Shown here: one piece after another, positions 51,823 through 59,996 of the stretch
Layout: every line of letters starts with the position of its first letter
How positions within the stretch are numbered: position 1 is the stretch's first letter
NCBI RefSeq assembly: GCF_002072155.1
Contig: NZ_BDIY01000003.1
Span: forward strand, 124,001-188,000
DNA from: Roseovarius sp. A-2
Lineage (GTDB): Bacteria; Pseudomonadota; Alphaproteobacteria; Rhodobacterales; Rhodobacteraceae
Length of the DNA stretch: 64,000 nucleotides
Direction: 5' to 3'
Notes under the pieces: generated by a model
Told to the model about the DNA's origin: nothing
Database searches by the model: none
Seen by the model: the letters and a program-made list of their open reading frames with translations, nothing else
Program-made: the position numbers and the translations under genes

Positions 51823-53778
51823 TCATACATCCAACTCCTCCACGAACCTTGCATTCTCCGAGATATACTGGAACCGCAGTTCCGGTTTTTTCCCCATCAG
51901 GCGCTCCACGAGGTCGCCGGTCTGGCCGGGTTCGTCCTCGTCGATGGTGACGCGGATGAGTTTGCGGGTGGCCGGGTCCATCGTGGTTTCCTTGAGGTCC
52001 TTGGCGTCCATTTCACCCAGACCCTTGAAGCGGCTGTAGTCGATCTTGCCCTTGCCGCCGAGGCCCTTTTCCATCCAGGCGTCGCGCTCGGCCTCGTCGA
52101 GGCAATAGACCCGTTTCGCCCCTTGCGTCAGCCGGTAGAGCGGCGGGCAGGCGAGGTAGAGGTGGCCTGCGTCGATCATCGGGCGCATCTGGGTGAAGAA
52201 GAAGGTCATCAGGAGCGCCGCGATATGCGCGCCGTCGACATCGGCGTCGGTCATGATGATGACCTTGTCATAGCGCAGATCGTCGAGGTTGAATTTGGTC
52301 CCCAAGCCGACGCCGAGGGCCTGCGTCAGGTCGTTGATCTCCTGATTGCTGCCCAGCTTGGACGAGGCCGCGCCCAGCACGTTGAGGATCTTGCCCCGGA
52401 GCGGCAGGAGCGCCTGTGTCTTGCGGTCCCGCCCCATCTTGGCAGAGCCGCCCGCGCTGTCGCCCTCGACGATGAACAGTTCCGTGCCGTCGCGGGTGTT
52501 CGAGGTGCAATCCACCAGCTTGCCGGGCAGGCGCAGTTTCTTGGTGGCGGTCTTGCGGGCGGTCTCTTTCTCCTGCCGCCGGCGCAGCCGTTCCTCGGCG
52601 CGCAGCACGAGGAAATCTAGGATCGCACCTGCGGATTTGGTGTCGGCCGCCAGCCAGTTGTCGAAATGGTCGCGCACCGCCCCCTCGACCATGCGCTGCG
52701 CGTCGGTGGTGGCCAGCCGGTCCTTGGTCTGGCCGACGAATTCCGGCTCGCGGATAAAGCACGAGACCAGCGCGCAGCCCCCCGATATGAGGTCCTCGCG
52801 GGTGATCTGCGCGGCCTTTCGGGTGTTGCTCAGTTCGCCATAGGCCTTGATCCCCTTGAGGATCGCGGCCCAGAACCCGGCCTCATGCGTGCCGCCCTCG
52901 GGCGTGGGGACGGTGTTGCAATAGGACTGGATGAATCCGTCGCGCGCGGGCGTCCAGTTAATCGCCCATTCGACCTTGCCGGGCACGTTGTACTTGTCGC
53001 GAAAATCGACCGTCCCGGCAAAGGGGCGCTCGGCATAGGTGGTGCTGGTGCCAAGCGTCTCGGCCAGGTAATCGGCCAGGCCGCCTGGGAATTTGAACGT
53101 GGCCTCCTGCGGGGTGTCGCCATCGCTGATTTCGGTTTTCCAGCGGATTTCGACGCCCGAGAACAGATACGCCTTGGAGCGCGCCATCTTGAAGAGCCGC
53201 GCGGGCTTGAGCGTGAGCGCGCCGAAAATCTCGGGGTCGGGGTGGAAGGTGACGGCGGTGCCGCGCCGGTTGGGGGCGGCACCCACCTTTTCCAGCGGGC
53301 CCTGTGGCAACCCGCGTGAGAACGCCATGCGATACAGCTCTCGGTTGCGCGCCACCTCGACGCTCAGATGATCGGAAAGCGCGTTCACCACCGAAGAGCC
53401 GACCCCGTGCAAGCCGCCCGAGGTCTGGTAGCTATCGCCCGAGAATTTGCCGCCCGCATTGAGCGTGCAGAAGATGATTTCCAGCGCGGTCTTACTCGGG
53501 TCCTTGGGATGCGGATCAATCGGGATGCCGCGCCCGTTGTCGCGCACGCTGACATGGCCGTTTGCGTGCAGTTCCACCTCGATCCAAGTGGCGTGGCCCG
53601 CCACCGCCTCATCCATCGAATTGTCGATGATCTCGGCCACCATGTGATGCAGGGCGCGGTCGTCCTTGCCGCCGATATACATACCGGGGCGCAGGCGGAC
53701 ATGCTCCATATCCTCGAGCACCTGAATGGAGGAGGCGTCATACTCGGATTTCGGGGTGGACGAGAGAAGATCGTTCAT
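51823..53778 (-). CDS. parE: DNA topoisomerase IV subunit B
   Basis: A 651-residue GHKL ATPase/TOPRIM protein. ATP-site motifs are EIIDNSMDEAVAGHA (N-box Asn), VRDNGRGIPIDPHP and TSGGLHGVGSSVVNAL. The TOPRIM domain has LFIVEGDSAGGSAKMGRDRK and IIMTDADVDGAHI. The C-terminus is KPELRFQYISENARFVEELDV-like, as in alphaproteobacterial ParE. With ParC it decatenates chromosomes. The start at MNDLLSST is chosen by family; the frame runs further upstream through non-coding sequence. It is convergent with the candidate toxin gene, 8 bp apart. Confidence 0.95.
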   Translation of the reverse strand: MNDLLSSTPKSEYDASSIQVLEDMEHVRLRPGMYIGGKDDRALHHMVAEIIDNSMDEAVAGHATWIEVELHANGHVSVRDNGRGIPIDPHPKDPSKTALEIIFCTLNAGGKFSGDSYQTSGGLHGVGSSVVNALSDHLSVEVARNRELYRMAFSRGLPQGPLEKVGAAPNRRGTAVTFHPDPEIFGALTLKPARLFKMARSKAYLFSGVEIRWKTEISDGDTPQEATFKFPGGLADYLAETLGTSTTYAERPFAGTVDFRDKYNVPGKVEWAINWTPARDGFIQSYCNTVPTPEGGTHEAGFWAAILKGIKAYGELSNTRKAAQITREDLISGGCALVSCFIREPEFVGQTKDRLATTDAQRMVEGAVRDHFDNWLAADTKSAGAILDFLVLRAEERLRRRQEKETARKTATKKLRLPGKLVDCTSNTRDGTELFIVEGDSAGGSAKMGRDRKTQALLPLRGKILNVLGAASSKLGSNQEINDLTQALGVGLGTKFNLDDLRYDKVIIMTDADVDGAHIAALLMTFFFTQMRPMIDAGHLYLACPPLYRLTQGAKRVYCLDEAERDAWMEKGLGGKGKIDYSRFKGLGEMDAKDLKETTMDPATRKLIRVTIDEDEPGQTGDLVERLMGKKPELRFQYISENARFVEELDV

Positions 53779-54014
53779 GCCGCTGCTCTTTGCTTTTATG
53801 GGTTGGCGGGCATTATGACAGAGGGGGAGAGGCGGGGAAAGGGATTGTGCTCCCGGCGCTCTGTTGCGCAGATTGTAACTTCTGCAACACCGCTTTGTGA
53901 TAAACTGCAATGTCGTTGCCTCAATTCAGCCACAGTTAACCAACAACCTTAGCGTGTAGTTATTTACCGCCTCCTGTTTTGTTTGAACGAAACCTCAACG
54001 CGGAGACAGAGCAA

Positions 54015-54734
54015 ATGAAATACTGGTCAGCGTCGGCGCGTGCGGCCGAAAATTGGGTCGAAGTGCCCCGTGGGTATCGCAAGGTGCATGCCTGGACGCC
54101 ACAGATCGGCGATATTTTTCCGAACTTCAATGTGCAGAGTACGCAAGGTGCGATCTCGTTCCACAATTGGGCCGAGGGCGAGTGGATCTATCTTTTCAGC
54201 CACCCGTCGGCCTTTACTCCGATCTGCACCACCGAACTCGCATCGATGGCGATGATGCTGCGGGATTTCGAGGACGCCGGGATCTCTGTCGCCGCGCTAT
54301 CGATGAGCGGTCAGGCGGAAACAGCCCGCTGGGTGGCGGATGTCGAGGACACGTTCGGCCTCGATGTGGATTTTCCGGTGATGTCCGATCCTGGTGGGCG
54401 GGTCTCGCGGGAGATGGGGCTGATCCATCCCAAGGAGAATGCGGGCTGCACGATCCGCAAGAGTTTCATTATCGACCCGTCGCTGAAACTGCGGATGATG
54501 TTCGATTATCCGGCATTGGTGGGTCGCTCGAGTGAAGAGGCGCTGCGTGCCATTCTGGCGCTACAGGCGACCGATCGCACATCGCTCGGGGTTCCGGCCG
54601 ACTGGCAGCCCGACGACGATCTTCTGGCGCGGGCGAGCGATTGTGGCGATGCCGATCTCGATGTCCGATACGGCAGCAAATGGACGCGGATGTGCGATTA
54701 CCTGAAGGTGGTTCACGCGGGGGCGGTGAACTGA
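54015..54734 (+). CDS. Peroxiredoxin (AhpC/Prx6-like)
   Basis: A 239-residue thioredoxin-fold peroxidase. The peroxidatic Cys71 lies in HPSAFTPICTTE, with Thr68 of the TPxC motif and a downstream Arg (GCTIRKSFIIDP). It has the extended C-terminus of the Prx6/1-Cys group (LGVPADWQPDD, YGSKWTRMCDYLKVV). It reduces peroxides in the cytoplasm. The start at MKYWSASAR has GGAGA upstream; a TTG 36 bp earlier is possible. The 236-bp gap to parE (53779-54014) holds no gene and is AT-rich near 53880-53980, a probable promoter zone. Confidence 0.9.
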   Translation: MKYWSASARAAENWVEVPRGYRKVHAWTPQIGDIFPNFNVQSTQGAISFHNWAEGEWIYLFSHPSAFTPICTTELASMAMMLRDFEDAGISVAALSMSGQAETARWVADVEDTFGLDVDFPVMSDPGGRVSREMGLIHPKENAGCTIRKSFIIDPSLKLRMMFDYPALVGRSSEEALRAILALQATDRTSLGVPADWQPDDDLLARASDCGDADLDVRYGSKWTRMCDYLKVVHAGAVN

Positions 54735-54753
54735 CCGGCGGCGCGCGCGGGCC

Positions 54754-55130
54754 TCAGCCCGCGCGCGCCCTGAGCCAATCGGCCAGTGCGCCCGCATCGA
54801 TCCGGCCCCGGGCGAGGCGGATGATTTGTTGGCCGGTGTCTTCGGTGTCATGCGTCAACAGCACACCATTGAGTTTCAGGCAAACGATCATCGCGCGGTA
54901 AGCCGTGCGCTTGTTGGCATCATTGAAGCAATGCCCCTGCGCGATCGCCTCGGCATAAGCGGCGGCGAGGTCGAACACGTCCTCGATCATGCCATAGAGA
55001 ATGCGGTTATCGACGCGCGCCAAGGCCTCGTCGAGGGACTTGTCGCGCGCCCTGCCTGACAACTCTCCGGGGTTCAGCACCAGATCATGCAGCGTCCCGA
55101 CCTGCTCGACAGTCAGAAGTAGAAGCTCAT
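54754..55130 (-). pseudogene. doc: Doc-type (Fic superfamily) toxin with broken start
   Basis: The body is a full Doc domain: LLLTVEQVGTLHDLVLNPGE, LDEALARVDN, and the active loop GHCFNDANKRTAYRAM (family HxFxDANKR). The ATG in the expected place after the antitoxin (55130) reads MSFYF then TGA; adding one T would join it to the Doc frame (MSFYFLTVEQV). So the toxin has a 1-base lesion at codon 5. A GTG at 55170 could open the Doc frame, but inside antitoxin sequence. Doc phosphorylates EF-Tu in the known phage P1 example. Confidence 0.65.
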
Positions 55131-55362
55131 TTGTCTTTGAGATAGTCGCGCACGGGCCGTGCCTGCGCACGCGTCCATCACCTCGTCCATCGTCGCGTGG
55201 CGCGGTTCGTCCTGGAGGGTGGCGGCTTCAGGCGCGAGATAGCCGATGCATTAGGAGTTCTTCATGATGGCCACGGGCTTGCCCCCCGCCGCGTCGAGCA
55301 CTTCTTGCGGCTCACGCAGTTCGGTCATGGTACAGATCTGGTTGGTGAAGAGGCGTTTCATG
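55127..55362 (-). pseudogene. Phd/YefM-type antitoxin pseudogene
   Basis: Pieces in three frames give the antitoxin of the Doc module: MKRLFTNQICTMTE, then (after an extra A near 55321) LREPQEVLDAAGGKPVAIMK, NS, stop (TAA, 55251-55253), CIGYLAPEAATLQDE, ATMDEVMDA, and in another frame PVRDYLKDK with TGA overlapping the toxin ATG. At least three lesions (frameshift, nonsense, frameshift). The family normally neutralises Doc and autoregulates. Confidence 0.65.
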
Positions 55363-55398
55363 GAGTGCTCCATGTTTTAGGAGTGCTCCATGTTTTAG
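55363..55398. repeat. Tandem 18-bp direct repeat (two copies) upstream of the antitoxin relic
   Basis: GGAGTGCTCCATGTTTTA occurs twice back to back (55363-55380, 55381-55398). Each copy contains the short dyad GGAG/CTCC. Its location directly before the antitoxin start fits an autoregulatory operator pair, or a slippage duplication. Confidence 0.6.
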
Positions 55399-55425
55399 GC
55401 ACTGGAAAATACACCTGAATGGTCA

Positions 55426-56352
55426 TTACTGCAATATGTGACGCAGATGATGCAGGCACCCAAGCAGTGCCGCGTGGTCATCGGTGACAAGTGATATCGG
55501 CGTATTGCAAAGGATCTGTTTGTAGGGCCCTTTGGTGCAGAAATGGCGATGACAGCCCAGAGCGGTGAAATGAGGAGCGATGGCGCGGGCCAGTCCGCCA
55601 CTCAGATAGACGCCTCCGGTGCTCATATGAGTGAGCGCCAGATTTCCCATTACAGCACCTAATATATTCCCGAAGGTTTCGAGTGTTTCGCACGCGTTCG
55701 GCAAGCTGGCCTTAAATCCGGCGATGATCCGGTCCGGGGCCTGCTCCTGTCCCGTGCGCAGCCGGTGCAGCCGCGCAAGACCCGGCCCCGACAGAAACGC
55801 CTCACAGGGTTTGTGCGCCATTTCGCGCCCAAGGGCGGCAATCAGGCCATTCTCTGCCGTCCCCATATGCGGCAAGCCGGACTGCCCGGCCTCGGCAGGT
55901 GGTACGTAAACCTTGCCGTTCACCCGATGCGCGACCGCGATGTTGCTACCCGTCCCCAGCCCCATGACCATGCGCGGGCCATTCGGATCCGGCACCCCCG
56001 GTACGAGGGGCAATAGGCTGGCGGGAGGCAGATCATCGAGCGCCTGCGCCTGCGCCTGGAGATCGTTCAGAAGATGCACCGCAGTTGCACCGGTGGCGCG
56101 GGCAAGCTCAGCGGGGTCGATAACCCAGTCGAGATTTGTCAGCCGCGCGGTGCCGTGGCGCACCGGCCCCGCAACCCCGGCGCAGACCGCATCGACTGTC
56201 GCACCGTCGAGATAGGCGGCCATCAGGGGGACCAACCCGGAGAATTCGGCATTGGCAAATCGCTGCGCCGTGCCCGGGCAAATCCCTTGCCTCGTGGCGC
56301 GCGCAAGCCGCGTATGGCTCGCGCCGACATCGGCCAGCAGCCAGTCAGCCAT
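55426..56352 (-). CDS. glk: Glucokinase
   Basis: A 308-residue sugar kinase of the bacterial glucokinase family (Glk, actin-like ATPase fold). It has phosphate-1 motif LLADVGASHTRLA, LTNLDWVIDPAELA with HLLNDLQAQA (catalytic Asp), ATP-site GLGTGSNIAVAH, EAGQSGLPHMG and GGVYLSGGLARAI. It phosphorylates glucose to glucose-6-phosphate. Its start overlaps the upstream aldolase stop by 8 bp, so the two form a small operon. Confidence 0.9.
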   Translation of the reverse strand: MADWLLADVGASHTRLARATRQGICPGTAQRFANAEFSGLVPLMAAYLDGATVDAVCAGVAGPVRHGTARLTNLDWVIDPAELARATGATAVHLLNDLQAQAQALDDLPPASLLPLVPGVPDPNGPRMVMGLGTGSNIAVAHRVNGKVYVPPAEAGQSGLPHMGTAENGLIAALGREMAHKPCEAFLSGPGLARLHRLRTGQEQAPDRIIAGFKASLPNACETLETFGNILGAVMGNLALTHMSTGGVYLSGGLARAIAPHFTALGCHRHFCTKGPYKQILCNTPISLVTDDHAALLGCLHHLRHILQ

Positions 56353-57115
56353 CGCGCCAGCGCGCTACGGTCGCGCTCGCCGCCTGCGCCAGCATCACCA
56401 CGTCGACGCCGACGGCAATGAACTGCGCGCCCCAGTCGGCATAGCGCCGCGCCGTATCGTGATCGAGGGCGAGGATACCGGCCGCCTTGTCCGAGGCGGC
56501 GATACGCGCCAGAGCGTCGCGAATGATCTCCTGCACCTCGGCCGCGTCACTATCGCCGTCAAGGCCCATATCGACCGCCAGATCGGACGGGCCGATAAAA
56601 ACGCCATCCACCCCATCGACGGCCAGAATATCGTCGAGCGCCTCGATTCCGGCGATGCTCTCGACCTGCACGATCAGGCAGATCTGGGCATTGGCGGTGG
56701 AGATGTAATCGCGGATCCGAGAGAAATCCGAGGCCCGCGCCAATGCCGCCCCGGACCCGCGTATGCCCTCTGGCGGGTAGCGGGTGGCGCGTACCAGATC
56801 GCGGGCCTGATCGGCGCTGTCGACCATCGGGATGAGCAGGGTTTGCGCGCCCGCGTCAAGGACCTGCTTGATCGCCCAGGCCTCTCCCATCGGCAGGCGC
56901 ACCATGGGCAGGCTCTGTCGTCCAGTCAGCATGGCCAGCTGCGCCGAGATCGAACGCAGGTCGTTGGGCGCATGTTCGCCGTCGATCAGCAGCCAGTCGA
57001 ACCCGGTACTGGCCAGAACTTCGGTCGCGTAGGGATCGGCGAAGCCGGCCCAGCATCCAATCAGGCGCTCGCCGCCTGTCAGGGCGGATTTGAAACGGTT
57101 TTCGGGGGCGGGCAT
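56345..57115 (-). CDS. HpcH/HpaI family aldolase
   Basis: A 256-residue class II (metal-dependent) pyruvate aldolase. It has LLIDGEHAPND, MVRLPMGEAWAIKQVLDAGA, LIPMVDSADQA, PPEGIRGSG, LIVQVESIAGI (metal Glu), and GVFIGPSDLAVDMG (metal Asp). Members cleave 2-keto-3-deoxy or 4-hydroxy-2-oxo acids (HpaI, GarL, RhmA). The substrate is not determined; coupling to glucokinase and the sugar-acid genes elsewhere suggests a keto-deoxy sugar acid. The start MPAPENRFK is chosen by family; upstream frame residues do not match. Confidence 0.9.
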   Translation of the reverse strand: MPAPENRFKSALTGGERLIGCWAGFADPYATEVLASTGFDWLLIDGEHAPNDLRSISAQLAMLTGRQSLPMVRLPMGEAWAIKQVLDAGAQTLLIPMVDSADQARDLVRATRYPPEGIRGSGAALARASDFSRIRDYISTANAQICLIVQVESIAGIEALDDILAVDGVDGVFIGPSDLAVDMGLDGDSDAAEVQEIIRDALARIAASDKAAGILALDHDTARRYADWGAQFIAVGVDVVMLAQAASATVARWRDG

Positions 57116-57249
57116 GGCTGTCTCCTCTGGTGTAATCGGGCACAGCATAGACCGGGGCGAGGGACGATGGCGAGGGGGCAAGTGGCTGAAACCGGTTGCC
57201 GCGATACGCAGCGTCCCGCAAAGACAGATGGGTTTGAACGGAGGACGAC

Positions 57250-57619
57250 ATGACCGCACGCGATGACACGCCCCAAAGCGACGCAGGCCACGATCTAAAG
57301 ATCCTGACGCCGAACATGGGCTGGAAAGGTCTGACCGTTCTGGGCGTTGTGATGCTGATCGGAGGTTTTCTGGCCTTCCTCAATCCGCTCGCGGTGACGC
57401 TGGCGCTCATTTCGCTGGCCGGGCTGGTGACGCTGATTGCCGTTGCGGCGGTGCTCTTGTGACGGTTCTGGGTGCGTTGCGTGTCGGTTTGGCATGGCAT
57501 CTGCGGCCCGCGCAGGGCTGGGGCTGCCCGGTGCGGTGCTCGGGATTTCCGGCCTGTTCCCGGGGATCGACCTGACCATGACCGGGGCGGCGTCACTGGT
57601 CCTCGCCCGGGCGAAATAG
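57250..57619 (+). pseudogene. HdeD/DUF308-like membrane protein, probably frameshifted
   Basis: A well-placed ribosome-binding site (GGAGGACG) and ATG open a 70-residue frame with a polar start and two helices (GLTVLGVVMLIGGFLAFLNP, LAVTLALISLAGLVTLIAVA), the first half of a DUF308/HdeD unit. It ends in TGA (57460-57462). An overlapping shifted frame continues with more hydrophobic sequence (LGLPGAVLGISGLFPGIDLT, MTGAASLVLARAK) to 57619. This looks like a single gene broken near 57450. Alternatively the 70-residue protein is real and complete. Confidence 0.45.
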
Positions 57620-57707
57620 ACCCGCAGCTGAGCCTGACGCCGCCGCATGGACAGCGCCGCCGACCTGTGATTTGACTGACCCCCGATTAGGGAGGAGACA
57701 GCGGCGC

Positions 57708-58607
57708 ATGTCCGAACATCTCAAGGGGCTTTTGGTCACCGCGCTCGGCGTGCTCTTGGTGGTGCCGGATTCGCTGTTCGTGCGGCTGATCGATGGGGAC
57801 GCCGCGAGCATCGCCTTTTGGCGCGGCATCACGGCGGGGGGTGTGATCCTGCTCGGCGTGCTGGCCGTGACTGGTGTGCGCGGCTTTGCCGAGGTGGCGC
57901 GCACCGGGCGGCCCGGGCTGATCTATACGGTGTTGATCGGCGCCACCGCGCCCGGGTTTGTCTTTGCCGTCAGCATGACCAGCGTGGCCAATGTGGTTTT
58001 TATCCTTGCCTCGATGCCGGTCTTTGCCGCGATCTTCAGCCTGGTGTTTCTCAAGGAACCGATCAGCCGCCGGATGATCCTGACCATGCTGGGCGTGTTC
58101 GCGGGGCTGGCGGTGATCGCCCGGGGGTCGGGTGAGACCCATGGCGCGCATTGGAGTGGCGATCTGGTGGCGCTCGGGGTCTCGGCCAGCTTTGCCGCCG
58201 CGATGACGGCGGCCCGGCAGTTGCGCGCGGTGTCGATGATTCCGGCCATTCCGGTGGCGATGATCGCGGCCTCATTGGTGTTCTGGCCGCTGGCGCAGCC
58301 GCTGGCGGTCTGGTCGCTGAACTGGCCGCTGATCCTCGCGCATGGGGCGTTCATCAGTGTCTCGACCTGCCTGCTGACGCTTGGGCCGCGATATATCGCC
58401 TCGGCGGAGGTGGCTCTGCTCATCCTGCTGGAATCGGTGCTGGCACCGCTGCTGGTCTGGGCGGTGATCGGTGAGGACCCGGGCGGCTGGACCATCGTCG
58501 GCGGCGCGGTGGTGATCGGGGCGTTGTTCGCGTCAAACCTCTGGGCGCTGATGCATCGGCGCCGCTTGCGCAACCGGCCGCAACCGCGCACCGGACCGCC
58601 GGTCTGA
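57708..58607 (+). CDS. EamA-type (DMT superfamily) transporter
   Basis: A 299-residue, ten-helix membrane protein with two EamA repeats. Repeat 1 includes GLLVTALGVLLVVPDSLFVR, GITAGGVILLGVLAVTG, SVANVVFILASMPVFAAIFS and FLKEPISRRM. Repeat 2 includes GDLVALGVSASFAAAMTAAR and ALLILLESVLAPLLVWAVIG, then GEDPGGWTIVGGAVVIGAL. It is a probable metabolite exporter with unknown substrate. GGGAGGAG lies about 10 nt before the ATG; the first 12 codons of the longer frame are discarded. Confidence 0.88.
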   Translation: MSEHLKGLLVTALGVLLVVPDSLFVRLIDGDAASIAFWRGITAGGVILLGVLAVTGVRGFAEVARTGRPGLIYTVLIGATAPGFVFAVSMTSVANVVFILASMPVFAAIFSLVFLKEPISRRMILTMLGVFAGLAVIARGSGETHGAHWSGDLVALGVSASFAAAMTAARQLRAVSMIPAIPVAMIAASLVFWPLAQPLAVWSLNWPLILAHGAFISVSTCLLTLGPRYIASAEVALLILLESVLAPLLVWAVIGEDPGGWTIVGGAVVIGALFASNLWALMHRRRLRNRPQPRTGPPV

Positions 58608-58610
58608 GCC

Positions 58611-58913
58611 TCAGTTGTCGCGGTAGATCGCGAAACAGGACCAGCCGTCGTCCACGAGTGCGTCGGTCATCTCGCCGGGCCAGTCCTCGTGCATGTAGCG
58701 CCAGACTTGCGGATCGCCCAGAAGCTGCCAGAAGGCGGGAAGAACATCGCCTTGCCAGCGGCGGAATTCGAGAAGGTGGTTCGGTTTTGCCTTCCATGAC
58801 AGCGGTGCAGAGGGCACGGCGTCGGGGCAGACGGTATCCTTGTCGGCGATGACCCCGCGGATCTGCATAGGATCATTTGCCAGCCGGGTGCCATTGGCCT
58901 CGCAGCTTGCCAT
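58611..58913 (-). CDS. Hypothetical 100-residue protein (acetyltransferase-like scrap?)
   Basis: An open frame convergent with the EamA gene. The middle (LEFRRWQGDVLPAFWQLLGD, PQVWRYMHEDWPGEM) faintly resembles the first part of a GNAT-type domain, but the acetyl-CoA motif is absent and the protein stops soon after (CFAIYRDN). No membrane segment or signal peptide is seen. A later start at MQIRGVIADK (58868) is equally possible. It could be a truncated acetyltransferase or an unrelated small protein. Confidence 0.4.
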   Translation of the reverse strand: MASCEANGTRLANDPMQIRGVIADKDTVCPDAVPSAPLSWKAKPNHLLEFRRWQGDVLPAFWQLLGDPQVWRYMHEDWPGEMTDALVDDGWSCFAIYRDN

Positions 58914-59012
58914 TTGATCGGGGTTGAGAGGGCCGTCCCATCGCGATGGAAGGGTCGAGGCAGGCAGGTGTCGCCTTGAGGATATCTTGTCTCGCGCCCG
59001 TCGATCTGCGTG

Positions 59013-59822
59013 CTAGAATTTCACCGTGACGCCCGGCAGGTTCAGTGCCTTGATCAGGTCGCGCAATTCCTGACGCGCCGCGATATTCGAGATGTTGAGC
59101 CCCTTGACCCCGATATCCTTGAGGTCGAGCAAGGTCAGGCCGCGCGGAAACAACTCTCGAAAGATCACCCGTTCATTGAACCCCGGCGCGACGCGAAAGC
59201 CGATCCGCTTGGCAAGATTTTCGATGGCACGGCCCATCTTCTCCTTGTTGACCATGGCCTGAGCGCCCACCCGGTTACGCAGCACGATCCAGTCGATCGC
59301 CTTCAACCCGGCTTGCGCGCGCAACTGGCGGGCGTTCCAGACCATTTCGGAATAGACCGAGGGTCCGAGGATCTTCTGTCCGTCGCTGTCGATGCTGGCG
59401 AGCAGGTCGAAATCGATAAAACTGTCGTTGAGCGGCGTGATCAGCGTGTCGGCGAGGCTGTGCGCCACCTGGCTCAGCCGGGTATGCGAGCCGGGGCAGT
59501 CGATCACGATGAAATCGCTGTCGGATTCCAATTCCGCCACCGCCGCCGAGAGCCTGCGGTCATAGACGTTCTCGCCCGGCTTGAGCTGATCGGCGGCCAC
59601 TTCGGGCAGGTCGTGATAGCGCGGGCTGGGCAGTTCGAGCCCCTCCGCCTCGAGGAACCGCTTGCGGTTCTCGGCATAGCGGCCAAAGGTCCGCTGCCGC
59701 AGGTCGAGATCAAGCGCGCTGGTCTTGTGCCCCATCCGTGCGAGCGCCGTCGCCACATGCATCGACACGGTGGATTTGCCCGCGCCGCCCTTTTCATTCC
59801 CGACGACGATGATATGCGCCAT
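59013..59822 (-). CDS. mipZ: Division-plane positioning ATPase MipZ
   Basis: A 269-residue ParA/MinD-family ATPase. The deviant Walker A GNEKGGAGKST (8-18) and ALDLDLRQRTFGRYAENR mark MipZ rather than ParA; other motifs are FIVIDCPGSHTRLSQ, TPLNDSFIDFD, LRNRVGAQAM and FNERVIFRELFPRGLTLLDL. MipZ forms gradients from the ParB-bound poles and blocks FtsZ away from midcell in alphaproteobacteria. The start at MAHIIVVG is preferred; an ATG 21 codons upstream (MSDKKTGG, 59885) also has a purine-rich site and cannot be excluded. The long upstream frame beyond it is a shadow of the helicase gene. Confidence 0.92.
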   Translation of the reverse strand: MAHIIVVGNEKGGAGKSTVSMHVATALARMGHKTSALDLDLRQRTFGRYAENRKRFLEAEGLELPSPRYHDLPEVAADQLKPGENVYDRRLSAAVAELESDSDFIVIDCPGSHTRLSQVAHSLADTLITPLNDSFIDFDLLASIDSDGQKILGPSVYSEMVWNARQLRAQAGLKAIDWIVLRNRVGAQAMVNKEKMGRAIENLAKRIGFRVAPGFNERVIFRELFPRGLTLLDLKDIGVKGLNISNIAARQELRDLIKALNLPGVTVKF

Positions 59823-59996
59823 GGTCCCGTTCCCCTTGGTCGCGGGGTGCGCGGCCTGCGCGCCCCCGGTCTTTTTGTCAGACATTACCTGTCCCTGTCG
59901 CAATAGGGAAGGTGCGCAGGCGCGGTCAAGCGCCATCGCCATATCGCCTGCGTCTTTCGCTGGCACCTCATCCGCCCCGGCGTTAGGGTCGCGCGC

